NCBI GenBank assembly: GCA_900769055.1 | Contig: CAAGFF010000081.1 | Span: 1 to 28,595 of the forward strand | Length of the DNA: 28,595 nt | Origin: an uncultured Prevotella sp. | Lineage (GTDB): Bacteria > Bacteroidota > Bacteroidia > Bacteroidales > Bacteroidaceae | Direction of reading: 5' to 3' | Shown: piece after piece, positions 6,608 through 18,200 of the stretch | Position numbering within the stretch: the first letter of the stretch is position 1 | Layout of the letters: the number at the start of each line of letters is the position of its first letter | The notes under the pieces: model-generated | Databases searched by the model: none | Told to the model about the DNA's origin: nothing | The model's input: the letters and a program-made list of their open reading frames with translations, nothing else | Made by a program: the position numbers and the translations under genes

Positions 6608-9109
6608 TCAGTTTGCTCTGCGATAACCTTCCTCATCCCATTCTTTATGGTTCATCATGTCATAGGTCTGCCATTCACCTTCATCATAATCATCCTGACT
6701 TCCTCTAAACACCATGTCTGCCTCCAGCTCATCCACGAATGTCAGGCGGTCATCAGGTAAGGGCGCATTCTGCTTTTTCGGGTCTTTATAGAACAGGGAT
6801 ATTCTACAGCTCCCTACGTAATCGTTTTCGTGGTGCTTAATCAAATATATCTGTTTAAGGCTTACCGACCTACGTTTATCCAACGGATACTCATAATCCT
6901 TTTTCTTTATCACTCTCATTATTGGGTCAAAGAACTCCACCCTTACACCAACATAATTAAATCCTTTAATATTAGGAAAAGCAATCTCCGCATTGACGGC
7001 AACACCATCCATACGGTAGCCAGAGCCACAATATGAGCCATAATTTGTGACTTTCATTCTCCTAATACCTCTTATACATGCATAATTTCCATATACATCT
7101 GTTTCATATGGTTTTCCTGCAAATGGAACTTTTACTGTCCAAACTCCATCTACAGCTCCGCCTTTGTACTGAGAACATTCATAGTAGGCAGGCACGACAT
7201 AATATTCATCTCCCGGTCGGACTTCCATTTCCGTATCAAGGGTATATTCAAATGTATATGTATTGTCTTGCTTAAATATTTTGAAAGCTTTTTCACCATT
7301 GTCAATATTATCACTACCAACAGGGTCTGCTCGTTTAATATAATTATATTTTTTATCAAATATCAACAAGTGCAAGAACCTGAATGCACTACCATTATAT
7401 TTGTTACATTTATCATGGGTATTCAGAGGAACATATACATTGCACTTGTATTTTATTTTTTTATCAGATAACTTATTCGAAACAAAGTCCACTTTAGTTT
7501 CAAATGAAGGGAAAGGAGACTTCTTTACATACCATACCACACCTGACCCAAGTAATACTTTCATAGCGGTCATAGTGGTCTTCAAGTCAAGAAAGAAATC
7601 GGCCGCATCGTTTGACAACGTGCCCACATCAAGAGCGCCAGCCTCTAACGAATTTGATAACATTACTTGCTCAATATTATTAACTTCTTCAGTAGCCTTA
7701 TATTCATATCTTTCTGTTTTCAGGGAAGCAGGCTTGCAATTATCAGGATTATTGCGAACGACATGCGTATAATAACTGTCAAAATTTAATTTCCATGGAT
7801 AGAAGTTGATTGATGGACCTTGATATATTTTGCCCGTTGTAAATCCAGCGGAAATACTAAAATCAACATGCGAAGTCAAGCGCACACCTCTTTTAAATCT
7901 CGCTGTGCCAGTAGCCCCAGAACTCTCATATATAACCTTGCTGGGCTTTTCAGAATTCACATACTTTTTCTCACTACTACTAAACAAATTCCAATGCAAT
8001 AATTCATATTCATTTTCATCCGAAAAATAGAACTCACTTGATGACTTTGCATCAATAACATAGTCAAATGCCAAGCCATAACCTACATTTATCGAAGCTT
8101 CAATAGCCTTTAGACTAAGTCCTGCCGATAATGGTAATGCTGGTATAAAAAATTTGTTATGTATGTATTCATGAGCTGGAAAATCACCTTGTTTAGGAAT
8201 TGACAAATCACCAGTACAGCAAATAGGGGCACTAACATGGCCTTGAATTCTCTTACCTAAGAAATACGCTATCTGATTTGCCACCATTGTTACTTTAACA
8301 TCAAACAGGGTAAAAAGATTCCAACATATAGCAACACGCAGACGGGTTTCCAATCCAAAAGCAATATCAGTTCCATCTACAGATAATTCCGTCTCTACCC
8401 TACTATCATTCATGAAATCTGAAAACTTCTGCTTCCAAGAGCGTTTTGCGGCAAGGTCTTCCATGATTGTTGTCGAACCACCATGATGGGCAAAATATGT
8501 TGAGGTCAATGTAAATTCCTTACTAAATATTTCATCCAATCCTCTCGTAATATAGTCCTGATACGCTCCCCTTAAAGTACAGCGTTGCAAAGGCTGTTCA
8601 GACCCACGAGAAGGACTTTCGACCTGAGTAGTGTCCCTTACGATGTCTGCAACTATTTGAAATTCCAGTTCCTTGAAGACAACTTTCAATGGCACCATTT
8701 CGGATGTCACACAATACGCATTGCCAACATCAGTAACCGTAAGGACACGGTCGCTGATTGTATATCCCAAATGATCCACCAATGTAGAACCCATAAGTTC
8801 TCCTGGTGAAGGTACGAGGTCCACAGGAACATTTTTGGAAAGATATATCTCGCTATGCGCTGTAGCCGTATCTCTATAAGCTGTGATAATATAGGGCAAG
8901 TACCTCTCGTTAAGTATCCTCACACCGTCATTGAACTGGTATGTTACAGAGCCAAACTCGCTAACTTCTGTTTTTGGCGAAGAAATACCATCACCATTCT
9001 CTATAGGAACGGAGTTACCGTCCTCATTCTCATAGTCATCCAACGATAGCGTACAGCTCCCAAACACCAACAAGAGCAGTAGCAATAACAACGTATAATG
9101 GTTTCTCAT
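6608..9109 (-). CDS. Large exported lipoprotein of unknown function, AT-rich
   Basis: The 833-residue product starts with a poly-Leu signal and lipobox VFGSC (Cys19), followed closely by an acidic stretch (DDYENEDGN), which suggests surface exposure as in other Bacteroidetes lipoproteins. The rest looks mostly beta-rich and I recognise no family. The start is ATG 9109; the reading frame's upstream TTG at 9115 adds only two residues. It lies 12 bases after the small Ig-like lipoprotein gene and is the last gene of the cluster. Much of it (about 6830-8560) is visibly richer in A and T, with more AAA, AAT and ATA codons, than the neighbouring genes, hinting at separate acquisition. It could be an accessory surface subunit of the cluster, but this is inference from position. 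Confidence 0.8.
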   Translation of the reverse strand: MRNHYTLLLLLLLLVFGSCTLSLDDYENEDGNSVPIENGDGISSPKTEVSEFGSVTYQFNDGVRILNERYLPYIITAYRDTATAHSEIYLSKNVPVDLVPSPGELMGSTLVDHLGYTISDRVLTVTDVGNAYCVTSEMVPLKVVFKELEFQIVADIVRDTTQVESPSRGSEQPLQRCTLRGAYQDYITRGLDEIFSKEFTLTSTYFAHHGGSTTIMEDLAAKRSWKQKFSDFMNDSRVETELSVDGTDIAFGLETRLRVAICWNLFTLFDVKVTMVANQIAYFLGKRIQGHVSAPICCTGDLSIPKQGDFPAHEYIHNKFFIPALPLSAGLSLKAIEASINVGYGLAFDYVIDAKSSSEFYFSDENEYELLHWNLFSSSEKKYVNSEKPSKVIYESSGATGTARFKRGVRLTSHVDFSISAGFTTGKIYQGPSINFYPWKLNFDSYYTHVVRNNPDNCKPASLKTERYEYKATEEVNNIEQVMLSNSLEAGALDVGTLSNDAADFFLDLKTTMTAMKVLLGSGVVWYVKKSPFPSFETKVDFVSNKLSDKKIKYKCNVYVPLNTHDKCNKYNGSAFRFLHLLIFDKKYNYIKRADPVGSDNIDNGEKAFKIFKQDNTYTFEYTLDTEMEVRPGDEYYVVPAYYECSQYKGGAVDGVWTVKVPFAGKPYETDVYGNYACIRGIRRMKVTNYGSYCGSGYRMDGVAVNAEIAFPNIKGFNYVGVRVEFFDPIMRVIKKKDYEYPLDKRRSVSLKQIYLIKHHENDYVGSCRISLFYKDPKKQNAPLPDDRLTFVDELEADMVFRGSQDDYDEGEWQTYDMMNHKEWDEEGYRRAN

Positions 9110-9121
9110 AATCAAGCAATA

Positions 9122-9793
9122 TTAAAAGTTTATCTTATAAAGGTCAGACAGTGTTCCAAGAGTATTGGTGGCACTGAAATCTATGTCATCGCGATAAAAG
9201 TACAACCGGAAGTTCTTGCGATCATAACATCTAAGATCAATCCTTCCTACATTCTCCTCTGCCACAGCCCATATACGCAGCTCGGTATACTCTATGCCGT
9301 GTGCCTTGCGTTTGACGGCCATGCCTGCAAGCTCCTCACGTACAAAGGCGGCAATCATCATGGTGCTGTCGTCCCATGGCTGTCCGTCAACCTGTATATC
9401 GGCATAGATAACCATGTCAGCAGGCTGCGAATATTCCAGTCTGTCGGCATTCCACCTTTCGATGACCTGCACATTACATGTGTCCCTGAGACTTCCGTTG
9501 GCCGAAATCGCAACCAATCCCACATCGCCAGACATAGTGGCAACCATGGTGTCGTTCTTTATCGTTGCCACGTTCATGTCGAGCGAATACCAGTAAACGG
9601 CAGTTACACTTGGGTCTGTAGGACTGAACTCTACCTTTAGCGGCATGGAGTCACCCTCCATGACAACAGCAGTGTTCCTACTGACCTTCATGGAAATACC
9701 ATCCCACGGGTCTGGCTCTGAACCGAGTACGTAGAAGTCGCCGCATGATGTCAACGCAAGCATAGCGGCAAGCAGATATAGCAGATATTTCAT
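9122..9793 (-). CDS. Small lipoprotein with Ig-like (Big2-type) and AFVxxE-type domains
   Basis: A 223-residue lipoprotein with signal and lipobox LTSCG (Cys17). Residues about 32-110 resemble a bacterial Ig-like group 2 domain (VVMEGDSMPLKVEFSP, then VYWYSLDMNVATI). Residues about 120-223 contain MIAAFVREELAGMAV and end LGTLSDLYKINF. This follows the same pattern as the GAFIGDECRAVA and WAFVGDECRGEG domains of the T9SS-sorted protein at the other end of the cluster. ATG 9793 is chosen because the signal peptide begins there; the frame upstream to 9877 runs through a GC hairpin and repeat. It is separated from the FnIII gene by 167 bases of repeat-filled DNA and from the next lipoprotein gene by 12 bases. 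Confidence 0.8.
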   Translation of the reverse strand: MKYLLYLLAAMLALTSCGDFYVLGSEPDPWDGISMKVSRNTAVVMEGDSMPLKVEFSPTDPSVTAVYWYSLDMNVATIKNDTMVATMSGDVGLVAISANGSLRDTCNVQVIERWNADRLEYSQPADMVIYADIQVDGQPWDDSTMMIAAFVREELAGMAVKRKAHGIEYTELRIWAVAEENVGRIDLRCYDRKNFRLYFYRDDIDFSATNTLGTLSDLYKINF

Positions 9794-9810
9794 AGTCGTA
9801 TATTTAAACA

Positions 9811-9842
9811 GGAAGCCCCCCTGCCCCCCGGTGGGGGGTTCC
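9811..9842. repeat. GC-rich hairpin in the spacer before the small lipoprotein gene
   Basis: CCCCCC (9824-9829), GGT and GGGGGG (9833-9838) form a tight hairpin. The wider element GGAA-G-CCCCCC (9811-9821) also pairs with GGGGGGTTCC (9833-9842), so two alternative stems are possible. No T-run follows on either strand. It could weaken transcription or stabilise the upstream mRNA end; it also looks like a mobile-repeat fragment. Confidence 0.6.
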
Positions 9843-9870
9843 ACAAACTGCATGAGGGTGGGATTGTTAT

Positions 9871-9960
9871 TTAACATTAAACTTTAAACTCTCAACTTTA
9901 TACCTTCAACTTTAAACTGTCACTCCAAACATCCTACATTAAACTTTCAACCTTCAACTT
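9871..9960. repeat. Degenerate CAACTTTAAACTTT-type repeat
   Basis: The space downstream of the FnIII gene repeats words such as TTAAACTTT, TCAACTTT and CTTCAACTTT about ten times in 90 bases. It resembles, in reverse complement, the GGTTGAAGGTTTTAA repeat at 5749-5807. No frame has a start or family sense. Confidence 0.65.
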
Positions 9961-12261
9961 TTATTCCTTCCTTGGTGCCACTACGGTCACGACATTTGAG
10001 TTCCTTGTACTCCTGCCATCCTCGAATTGGATGGAGACGTAGTACTCGGCAGTCTCTCCCGGACGTGTGCGCACGTCAGTGTATGAGCGTTCACGGCTGT
10101 CCACGTTAGTCATATAGACGAAGTTGGCATCGTCCTTGCCCTTGCGATAGATGCAGTAGAAGTAGGGGGTGCTGACGGGAATGTCGCCAACCTCCCATGC
10201 AATCCTTCCCTCACCGCTCTTCTCGTCGTAAGCGGCGAAAGCCTTTATCTCCACGTCAACGATATTCTTGCCACGCACGCGGGCAGAGTATATCTGGGAT
10301 AGCCCAGAGCTGATGCCCCACAGGTTGAAAGTCTCGACAGCATACTGATACCTGTTCTTTCGGTCTACGACAGGCTTGTCGTAAATATCCATACAGTAGC
10401 CATTGGCAGCCACGCTGTCACCATGAAAAGCAGCTATGATACTCCAACCCTTGTCACTTTCCTTCTTACGGTATACCACATGGTGTGAAATCATCTCGTC
10501 GCTACCGGCTATCCACCTCATAAACACATCATCACTTCCGACGTGGGCAGAGTCGAGGTGTGCCACTGTTGGAGGGAACGGGTTCGGCCTCAGCACCTGA
10601 AGGGTGTCTGAGAAGTTGCTGGCATTGTTCGCATAGTCCACGGCACGCACGGTATAGTAGATATATCTTTGGTTGGCATCAATGGCTATGGAGTCGGTGA
10701 ACGACCTCTCACGCAATAGCTCATGGTTTGCGCGTACAAAGTGGTGGGTGGTATCATTGGCAAAGAACACCTCATAGAACTTTATGTCCAATGTGTCCTT
10801 CATATCCCAATGTAGGAATACCCTACCATCAAGTTCCGCAGAGCCTCGCAGGTTTGTTGGAGACATCGGTGGCTTCAGGTCAGCCACACGCAACAGACGT
10901 GGAATGGCATAGCCCATGTTCTCGGCAGTATCGACAGCGGCGATGGTAATCATGCCCGTGGACGTATGTGTTACATCTACACGGACCATGGTGTCTGTAG
11001 GTGCCACATACTGGTTGGTGAGCAGCCGCCATTGCTTCAATGAGTCACGCTCGTTATAGTACATTGGCACGAAGCGCACAAAGTCGCGCTCCATCGTGTC
11101 CTTGTGGAAATAGATATTCGCGAATATCTGCGCCGAGGGGTCATTGTCGACAGGGCGGTCAATGATGATTCTTGTAATACTCGGTCCTTTTGGCGGATCC
11201 ATATCGGGGAAGGTTACCGTTACTGGCGCGCTCATCTCAGTAAGGTCGCCGAAGGCATCATGCGCAGCCACGGCATACTCGTAAGTGCCAAGCTTTCCAA
11301 CTGTATTCTCATATATGGCATCCTCTGTCTTGAACTCCATCTTGAATGGCGGCAGATACGGAGTGCGGTTGATGTTCTTCCATTCCTTCTCACCTTTCAT
11401 CCTTCGATAAATCTCAAAACTTCCATTGATGGTGTCGTTCCATCTCAGCGTCACGCTGCCATGCCCAGTGATGGTGTCTGTAAGTGTGATATTGTATGGT
11501 GACGGCTTGAACTTGACATTCTTAAGATGCTCCACCCTGCCACTTGCAAAGAGCATGGTCCTGGTAGTATCTTTCACCGTAGGCACTATATAATAAGTAT
11601 AGGTGGCATTCTTCTTAGCCTTACGGTCAACGAAGCGAAGGGCAAGGTCTTTGGCCAAGTCCTGTCTCCACTCAGAAATAAGATAGGCCGCCATTAACCT
11701 GAGCATCTGGTCTTGCTCAATCTCCACAAAGGCTCCCACAGACCCTGGTTCATACTTGGTCTGCTCCGCCTTCAGTCCGCCTTTTGAATAGAGTGAGCCC
11801 ATGGCCATATAAGCCAGTGAGTCGCTCTCGTCAGGATACTTCGCCTTGAACTGTTCCAGTGTCAGTGCCTTGTATGCGTAGGCAACGGTATCAAACTTAA
11901 ACCCATCAACGGACTCATCCCTACGTATGATGTTCACACCATGACGAGCCAGATGCAGCCATTCGGGGAACTTATCTACAGCCCACCGCAACACAACGCT
12001 ATCACCGTAAGTACGGGCCAGCACCTTTATCTCCGTATATGGTGCTTTGTACCTGTTCAGGGAATCCCAGTTGATTTCCTCTTCTACAGGTGCCTGCTGT
12101 TGTACGGCAGCTACACCAATGGTGTCCTGCGGAGCCATGGCATCAGGGTTATTGCCTGTCAATGCCTTCAAATCGGCTATGGCAGATAACGATACCGCTA
12201 CCATAGCTACCCATAGAAGGCCCTTCATTCCGAGAGATTGTTTCATATTGTTCTTGTTCAT
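9961..12261 (-). CDS. Secreted fibronectin type III multi-domain protein
   Basis: The 766-residue product has an N-terminal signal (hydrophobic MKGLLWVAMVAVSLSAIA) and a unique region to about residue 240. Four to five fibronectin-III-like modules follow. Typical strands are GHGSVTLRWNDTINGSFEIYRR, GRVFLHWDMKDTLDIKFYEVFF, SDDVFMRWIAGSDEMISHHVVYRK and GRIAWEVGDIPVSTPYFYCIYRK, each with the buried Trp and the YxYxVxAxD-like strand. There is no T9SS sorting domain at the end (it stops at VVTVVAPRKE). The start 12261 lies 9 bases after the giant gene's stop; ATG 12246 is an alternative. The spacing suggests translation linked to the giant protein, so this is probably a partner or chaperoning surface subunit. 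Confidence 0.82.
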   Translation of the reverse strand: MNKNNMKQSLGMKGLLWVAMVAVSLSAIADLKALTGNNPDAMAPQDTIGVAAVQQQAPVEEEINWDSLNRYKAPYTEIKVLARTYGDSVVLRWAVDKFPEWLHLARHGVNIIRRDESVDGFKFDTVAYAYKALTLEQFKAKYPDESDSLAYMAMGSLYSKGGLKAEQTKYEPGSVGAFVEIEQDQMLRLMAAYLISEWRQDLAKDLALRFVDRKAKKNATYTYYIVPTVKDTTRTMLFASGRVEHLKNVKFKPSPYNITLTDTITGHGSVTLRWNDTINGSFEIYRRMKGEKEWKNINRTPYLPPFKMEFKTEDAIYENTVGKLGTYEYAVAAHDAFGDLTEMSAPVTVTFPDMDPPKGPSITRIIIDRPVDNDPSAQIFANIYFHKDTMERDFVRFVPMYYNERDSLKQWRLLTNQYVAPTDTMVRVDVTHTSTGMITIAAVDTAENMGYAIPRLLRVADLKPPMSPTNLRGSAELDGRVFLHWDMKDTLDIKFYEVFFANDTTHHFVRANHELLRERSFTDSIAIDANQRYIYYTVRAVDYANNASNFSDTLQVLRPNPFPPTVAHLDSAHVGSDDVFMRWIAGSDEMISHHVVYRKKESDKGWSIIAAFHGDSVAANGYCMDIYDKPVVDRKNRYQYAVETFNLWGISSGLSQIYSARVRGKNIVDVEIKAFAAYDEKSGEGRIAWEVGDIPVSTPYFYCIYRKGKDDANFVYMTNVDSRERSYTDVRTRPGETAEYYVSIQFEDGRSTRNSNVVTVVAPRKE

Positions 12262-12270
12262 CTTTTCTGT

Positions 12271-15200
12271 TTATTTGAATGGTTGCGAGATAAATGGCGA
12301 GTCACTGAACGCACTATACGATTCGGAAATGGTTGGTGACATACCATAATAATATGACCTCCAGCATTTGTTCTTGAAGTCCCAAGAGTTCACCCTGTAA
12401 CGTCTGAACTGCAATTTCTGGACATTCTTCATCGCCTTCTCGGCATCATACCATACCTGTGCACTCGAGAAACCGCTCTTGTGCGGAGCCTTGTAGTTCC
12501 ATTCATACAATACCTCTGACCAGTTGCTGTTATCGCCTGCACAAGCACCATTTGAAGGATTAAAGAAGTTCCCTCTTATACGTGGATGACGGTAATTCTT
12601 GTTATAGTCCATCTTAATAATGTCATAGATATGGGTGTTTCTGCTGGCTCCTTGCTTGCTGCCACTCCATACCAGACCCAATTGATAAGAAGGGTACTTT
12701 ATCTCAAACAGCCTCATCATTCCATTGACAGTTGCAGCGGAAAAATCGGTTTTGATATATCCCTGCATATATTCATTCGTAAGATCTCTGACATCTTTCT
12801 TGTATGCGTTTCGTCCATCATAGCAGAATGCAGTAATATTGCTGCACATAGTCTGGCACGACTCATTAAGTCCGCGAATGATGTCGAGATAGCACTTTTG
12901 GGTCAAAGGATGCCAAGGCTGCACGCCTGCACTTACACCGGCCGGTATCTCCTCACCATACATATAGGACGCAAGCGAATCGAGCGGATCGCAGAAAATC
13001 GGATGATTATAGCCCATCTTCTGGAAACGATCCAACTTCAGATAGCACAGGTCCTCAATGGTCTGATAGTTGTCGTACAACTGCTTGTCGCCACCCCACT
13101 CACTCAATATGCGCAGTTTGCCTTGTGTAGTTCCGTAAGGAGTGTTGAATATCAGCGCCTCTGTGGTAGTGATGTCATAATTCAGATAATCATCAGCCGA
13201 TTTTGCCTTATATCCGCCAACGAAGAACATGTTGGCAAGATAGTCAATATACATGGCGGGCTCCTGAACAATATAGTACTGTCCGAGACGGTTCTTTAGC
13301 GGCTCACTTGTCTTTGTGGCGCCTCCGAGCAGTTCCTTGTCGGTATAGGCTTTGTCCAGCGTTACCAGTTTCTCGATATCTGTGAGGATGGTACCAGTGA
13401 AGCGCGTACCATAATACATAGGTGCCCCACCCTCATGGTACTCATCCTTGGTATAGGTTTTGTCGAACGCCTTTACCCTCTGCTTGTATACAACCATCTT
13501 CCGAGGCTCGCTCCAGCTGTTTGTTCCGGACTTCTTCACCGTGACATGATATTGGTGCAGCCCCTGTGCATCTGTATTGCCCAAGTCCTCAACCATGACC
13601 TCAAAACCTGTTGGCAGAACATACGGCTTCTCCATGTCCGCAAGAGAAGGCAAGTCACTTATAATAGAGCTGCCCGAGGAGGTTGAGCTTGAGGCCAATT
13701 TTGCTGTAGCCCCAAGTTTCGCCTGCGAGACAGTCGATGAGGTAGTTGTTTTCGACATCGCCTTCAGGCCAGAAAGCGAAGAAGATGATGAAGAAGAGGT
13801 AGTAGACTCTGTCGCAGTGTTAACCCACTGTCCCGTTATCGGGTCCTTGGTAAGCGAAGCCGAACCACCAGATTCCGCAAAGCCATAACCAGGAGCCTGC
13901 CCTGGGAAATAGGTCTCATAAATCTTCTCTATCGCCTGATTGCGGGCCGTAACCTCACTTGACGCGTAAGTGTTGTATGACATGACGGCATTCATGCATT
14001 GCTCACTGAAGCTCTCAGTCCATTCATACTCCAGCGTAATGGTGTATGGTTTGGAAGAATCAGAATAGGTAAACGTCTTCTCTGGGGTCAGTATAGACAC
14101 AGAGTCGTTCTCTATCCACAGATTGTTACGTGTCAGTATGGGCTTTGCGGACACGGTATCATTGTAGAGCTTCCACGTCAGCTTGCCAGTTGGATTATTG
14201 AACAGGCGGCCCTTATACTGGCCATCGAGAGAGATCAGCGGGCACCGCATGTCAACCAATGGTGCATCGACAGTGATGTCATTGACCAACTGAGGACCTT
14301 CACGGGTAATGTAGCTCGGGTATACCAGCTTGGCAAACAATTGCAGCTGTGTGGTGTCCGTGAATGCTGATGGTTCCATCTCTGGCTTGGTGCAGAAATA
14401 AATGGTCTTTGTCTGATACCACTCTTCCGGCTCATACTCATGTGTATCGGCATTATATTTCTCCGGGTCCATGTATGTTCCGTTCCTGAACTCCAGTGCC
14501 CTACCCTTGATTTCCAGCTTGTAATAGCGGTTGGGGTTCAGGTTGAGCTTATGCAGCAGCACCTTGTCGTTCTGATAGGTCACCTCAACCTCATAAGTGG
14601 CATTGGGTGAGCTGTACTTGCTTGCGATATGGCTTCGTGAGGCATACTCATACAGCTTGGCCTTGCCAGTATACACCTCGAACCTGAACTTGCGTGAGGC
14701 TCTTGCCTTCTGTGCATCCTCCTCCACAATGTTGCTATTGTTGGCAATCTTGTCAAGGTCTGTCGGGTCAACAATGCTTATATCGGCATTGATGTCGGCA
14801 TTGGTAACGAAATATGGGGTGATACCCTTGTTGTACTCCACCTCGTAGGGATTTACCAGTTCCGGGTCCTTCGATGCCTTATAGCAATAGGTGTTGAACT
14901 CGTCAAAGTCGTCAGTACCTATAGAGCATCTGTCGAAGAGGATGAAGTTGTCGAGGGCATTGCCAAGGAATATCTGGCACACGTCACCACACTCGAAGGA
15001 GAACTTCTTGTTGAGGTTGACCAGACCACCGAGCAGACGTATCTTTATCCTTGCCTTGCCCATGAAGTAGTTGGGATTAGGCATGGCACACTGCAGGACA
15101 CCTCCGATACCACAATCAACGAGGTCTATCTTCTTGTCGAAGAAACCAAGGTCTATGTGCAGTCCCATCTTGGCATAGAGGTAGGCATAGAGCTGACCAC

Positions 15201-18200
15201 GGGCATACCAGTAGTTGCTGCCCGACTTGAATCCAGGCTTGCGGCCAAGGTTCACGCACTCCGCATTGTCGGGCATCTTCGCCAGCACAATGTCAAAGCC
15301 TGCCGTGGCACCTGCCGAGGCATAGAACAGTCCAAGGTTCACGTCGATATATCCCCATACGGAGGCACCAAGCATGATGCCGCCACCAAGTTCGGACGAC
15401 ATGGCATTGAAGCCCTTCTTCGATTTCTCCTGCGCAGCCGTAGCTTCAGACAGGTTGTCGCTAACTGCCGCTCCATGCTGTCCACCGTCAAGGAACTTCA
15501 CCAGTTTCTCTGGCAATGGTGGCAGCTGACCGCCGTTGGGCAGCTCGGAACCGAAGCACAGATAGGCATCGGCACCAACACTGACGGAAATGACAGGTTT
15601 CTTCTCGAAGTCGACAAGTATGAACGCACAGCGTGCATCCCTCGGCTCGGGCTTGCCAAGCCACACATACCAGTCGGTTTTCTTCAGCGGCTGGCCATCC
15701 CTCTTCATCGTAACCTTCAGCTCAAGATTGATCTTCCACGTCATAGCCGAGGTTTTCTTATTAGATGTCTTTGCCTCCGGGTCGTCTGTCTGCACCGTGT
15801 CGGCATTAGTCATCCGCTCATTAAACTTACTCCTGTCGGCCGACTCATTAGAGTCACTCATTATACTGTCAAGACCACACTTGGCCTCCTGTATATATCC
15901 TTCGAACTTGTCGTTAAGCTCCTGCAGCTTGGCCAGCCCATTCTCAATCTTCGACACAGCCTCACTCGCACCTCCATCGGCCTTGACATCTATGCTAATG
16001 TCAAGCTCGAAGTACTTGTCTTTATCGGTGTTCTCATATACTATGTTGACACCTGCCTTAATCATTGCCGCACAGTCAATGTCTCCCTTGAACTTGAAGG
16101 TGGTAAGCTTGCACTTGTCTGTCTCTGGATTCCTGTAAACAACAACCGTACAGTCGAACGAGCCGTCGAAGACCGTTCCTTCGCCAGCCTTCAGTCCCAT
16201 ACCCAAGATGATGCCTGTCGTGCCCTTCTTGGGAGTTGCTTTAGAGGTTTTCTCGCCTGTACTCTCGCTGTAGCAGTTGAAGTAGAAGCCACCATGCAGA
16301 CCATAGATGGTTACAGGGGTGAAGGACATGTCCCCGCAAGTCAGCTCAAAGTAACCCCAGTCGAAGCTGTCCTCCGACCCTGGATTCTCCTCATAATAAC
16401 CTCCCTTGGCAGTACAGTCGAAGAAGTCGACTATCTTCATTTTCAGCTCGCCGCAATATCCACTTCTGCTATTGCTGTCGTCAACCTTTACCGTTCCCTC
16501 AATATCTACCTGTCCCGTATTGACCTTTATCGTCGCCTCGTGGAACTCTACCGACGAGAATTCAATGGACATATCCGACAGGCTGGTGATGTTCGTGATT
16601 TTGCTCTTCAGTCCGAGCTTGGTCTCACCACTAATATCCAGGTCTTTATTAAACGTTATCTTGCCACCAAGCAAGAACTCCAGCTCGGCATCCTTGCCTT
16701 TGACATTCAGGTCAATATCACATTCGGTAAGCGTAAGGGTGAACGGACCGATGGTTTTCTCTGGCGAGGCATAGCCCCACTGTCCGAAGTTGATATATAT
16801 GTCACCATCGGCAAACTCCTTGTCCTCAGCCTTATTCCACCATTTATTCTTGGCATCCGCAAGCCAGTCATTTTCCAGTTCCCTTCGGGCGCTCTGCATC
16901 CTCTTTGCCTCCTCAGAGTACTTCGCCTCAAAGCTCATGTTGTTGGCTATGCGCATCTTGCAGAACTTTATGCCCGGAATATGTATGTCGAACGGTAAAT
17001 TCGCCAGCTGTTTGTTTATGGCCTTGGCACCGGCAATCGTTACCTCTCCACCAATACACAGCTCACAGTTGGTCTTGGTGGTTCCATCCTCCTTGTCGTA
17101 AGCCTCGACAAGGAAGTAGGTAAGCCTCTCATCGAAATCGAGGTCTCCAAGGATAAAGTCAAACGACAGCTTGTCCATCTGGTATGTCCTGAAGACATAG
17201 CAGTAGCCTTCCTTTCCATTCTCGTAATTGCTTAGAGGCTGGATGTTGCATTCGTAGTGGACGGAGTCCTTCAGCAGCGGTATCTGCAAACCTCCTTTCA
17301 TCTTAAACCTGTTGAAGTCATTCTGAACGACATCAACATATATGGAGTCGAGCGAGAAGGCAAAGCCTCCTATGGAGCCGTTCTCACCAGCCTTGTAGTT
17401 GATGAGGTTTGAGATACCTGCGGTGAGCGAGCATCCCGACTTATCGAAAATCATGTTCTCGACAAACATGCTCATGCGTCCGCCGTTGCCAACGGTGAAC
17501 GACTTGGGTAGGGAGACGTTAATCTTACTGATGTAGACACCCTGCCACGCCTGAATGTCGCCAGGATTGACATTTGCCTCCTCCCAGTCGTACTTAGCAG
17601 GGAATATGCTCTTTGTACAGCTGGCATGATTCTGATTGGACGAATGGTCGATTACAACCTTACACTCCTCAAAGGTGAAGCCGGGCAAAGACTCATGCTG
17701 GAAAGCATCAAGGGTGGCCGAACCAATCCAGTCATCCCACGAGCGTATGGTTGCCAGAACATTGAGTATGGGCTGTTTGTCGGTGACATTACCCAGCTCA
17801 TCAACCTTCTTCAGGTTCGGCATCGCCATATCAATGTCTGCCGTCAACTCTGCAAACTTGTTCTCGCTCCACACCAGATAGCAACCGTTGGATGGCTCAA
17901 TGACATCCTCAGGAGCCTTGAAGGTAAGGGTGAAATCAGACTTCGGGTCATTCACCGTGAAGTCCTTGAGCAGGGCTATGGTACCACCCTCTGGTATCAG
18001 GCTCTTGGGGCTGATACACATACGCGGTGCGCCGAAGACGAGTATCTGGTTCTTTGTGGCTTCAGTCTCTGGCACCACAAAGGTACCAATAAGGTCCATC
18101 GTTGCCCATGTAGGCGCGAACTTCATGGTTGTAATCTGGATGTTGACCGGTGAGGGATTATACTTCTTTGGTATCTCCAACGGGAAACCAACATTCTTGA

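Noticed and set aside
11112..11129. Perfect 18-base palindrome AGATATTCGCGAATATCT
   Set aside because: It sits inside well-formed coding sequence of the FnIII protein (residues QIFANI) with no nearby start or second copy, so chance is likely.
15157..16998. 613-codon + strand open frame
   Set aside because: It lies wholly antisense to the giant gene, has no signal or family motif, and its composition mirrors the codon bias of the opposite strand.
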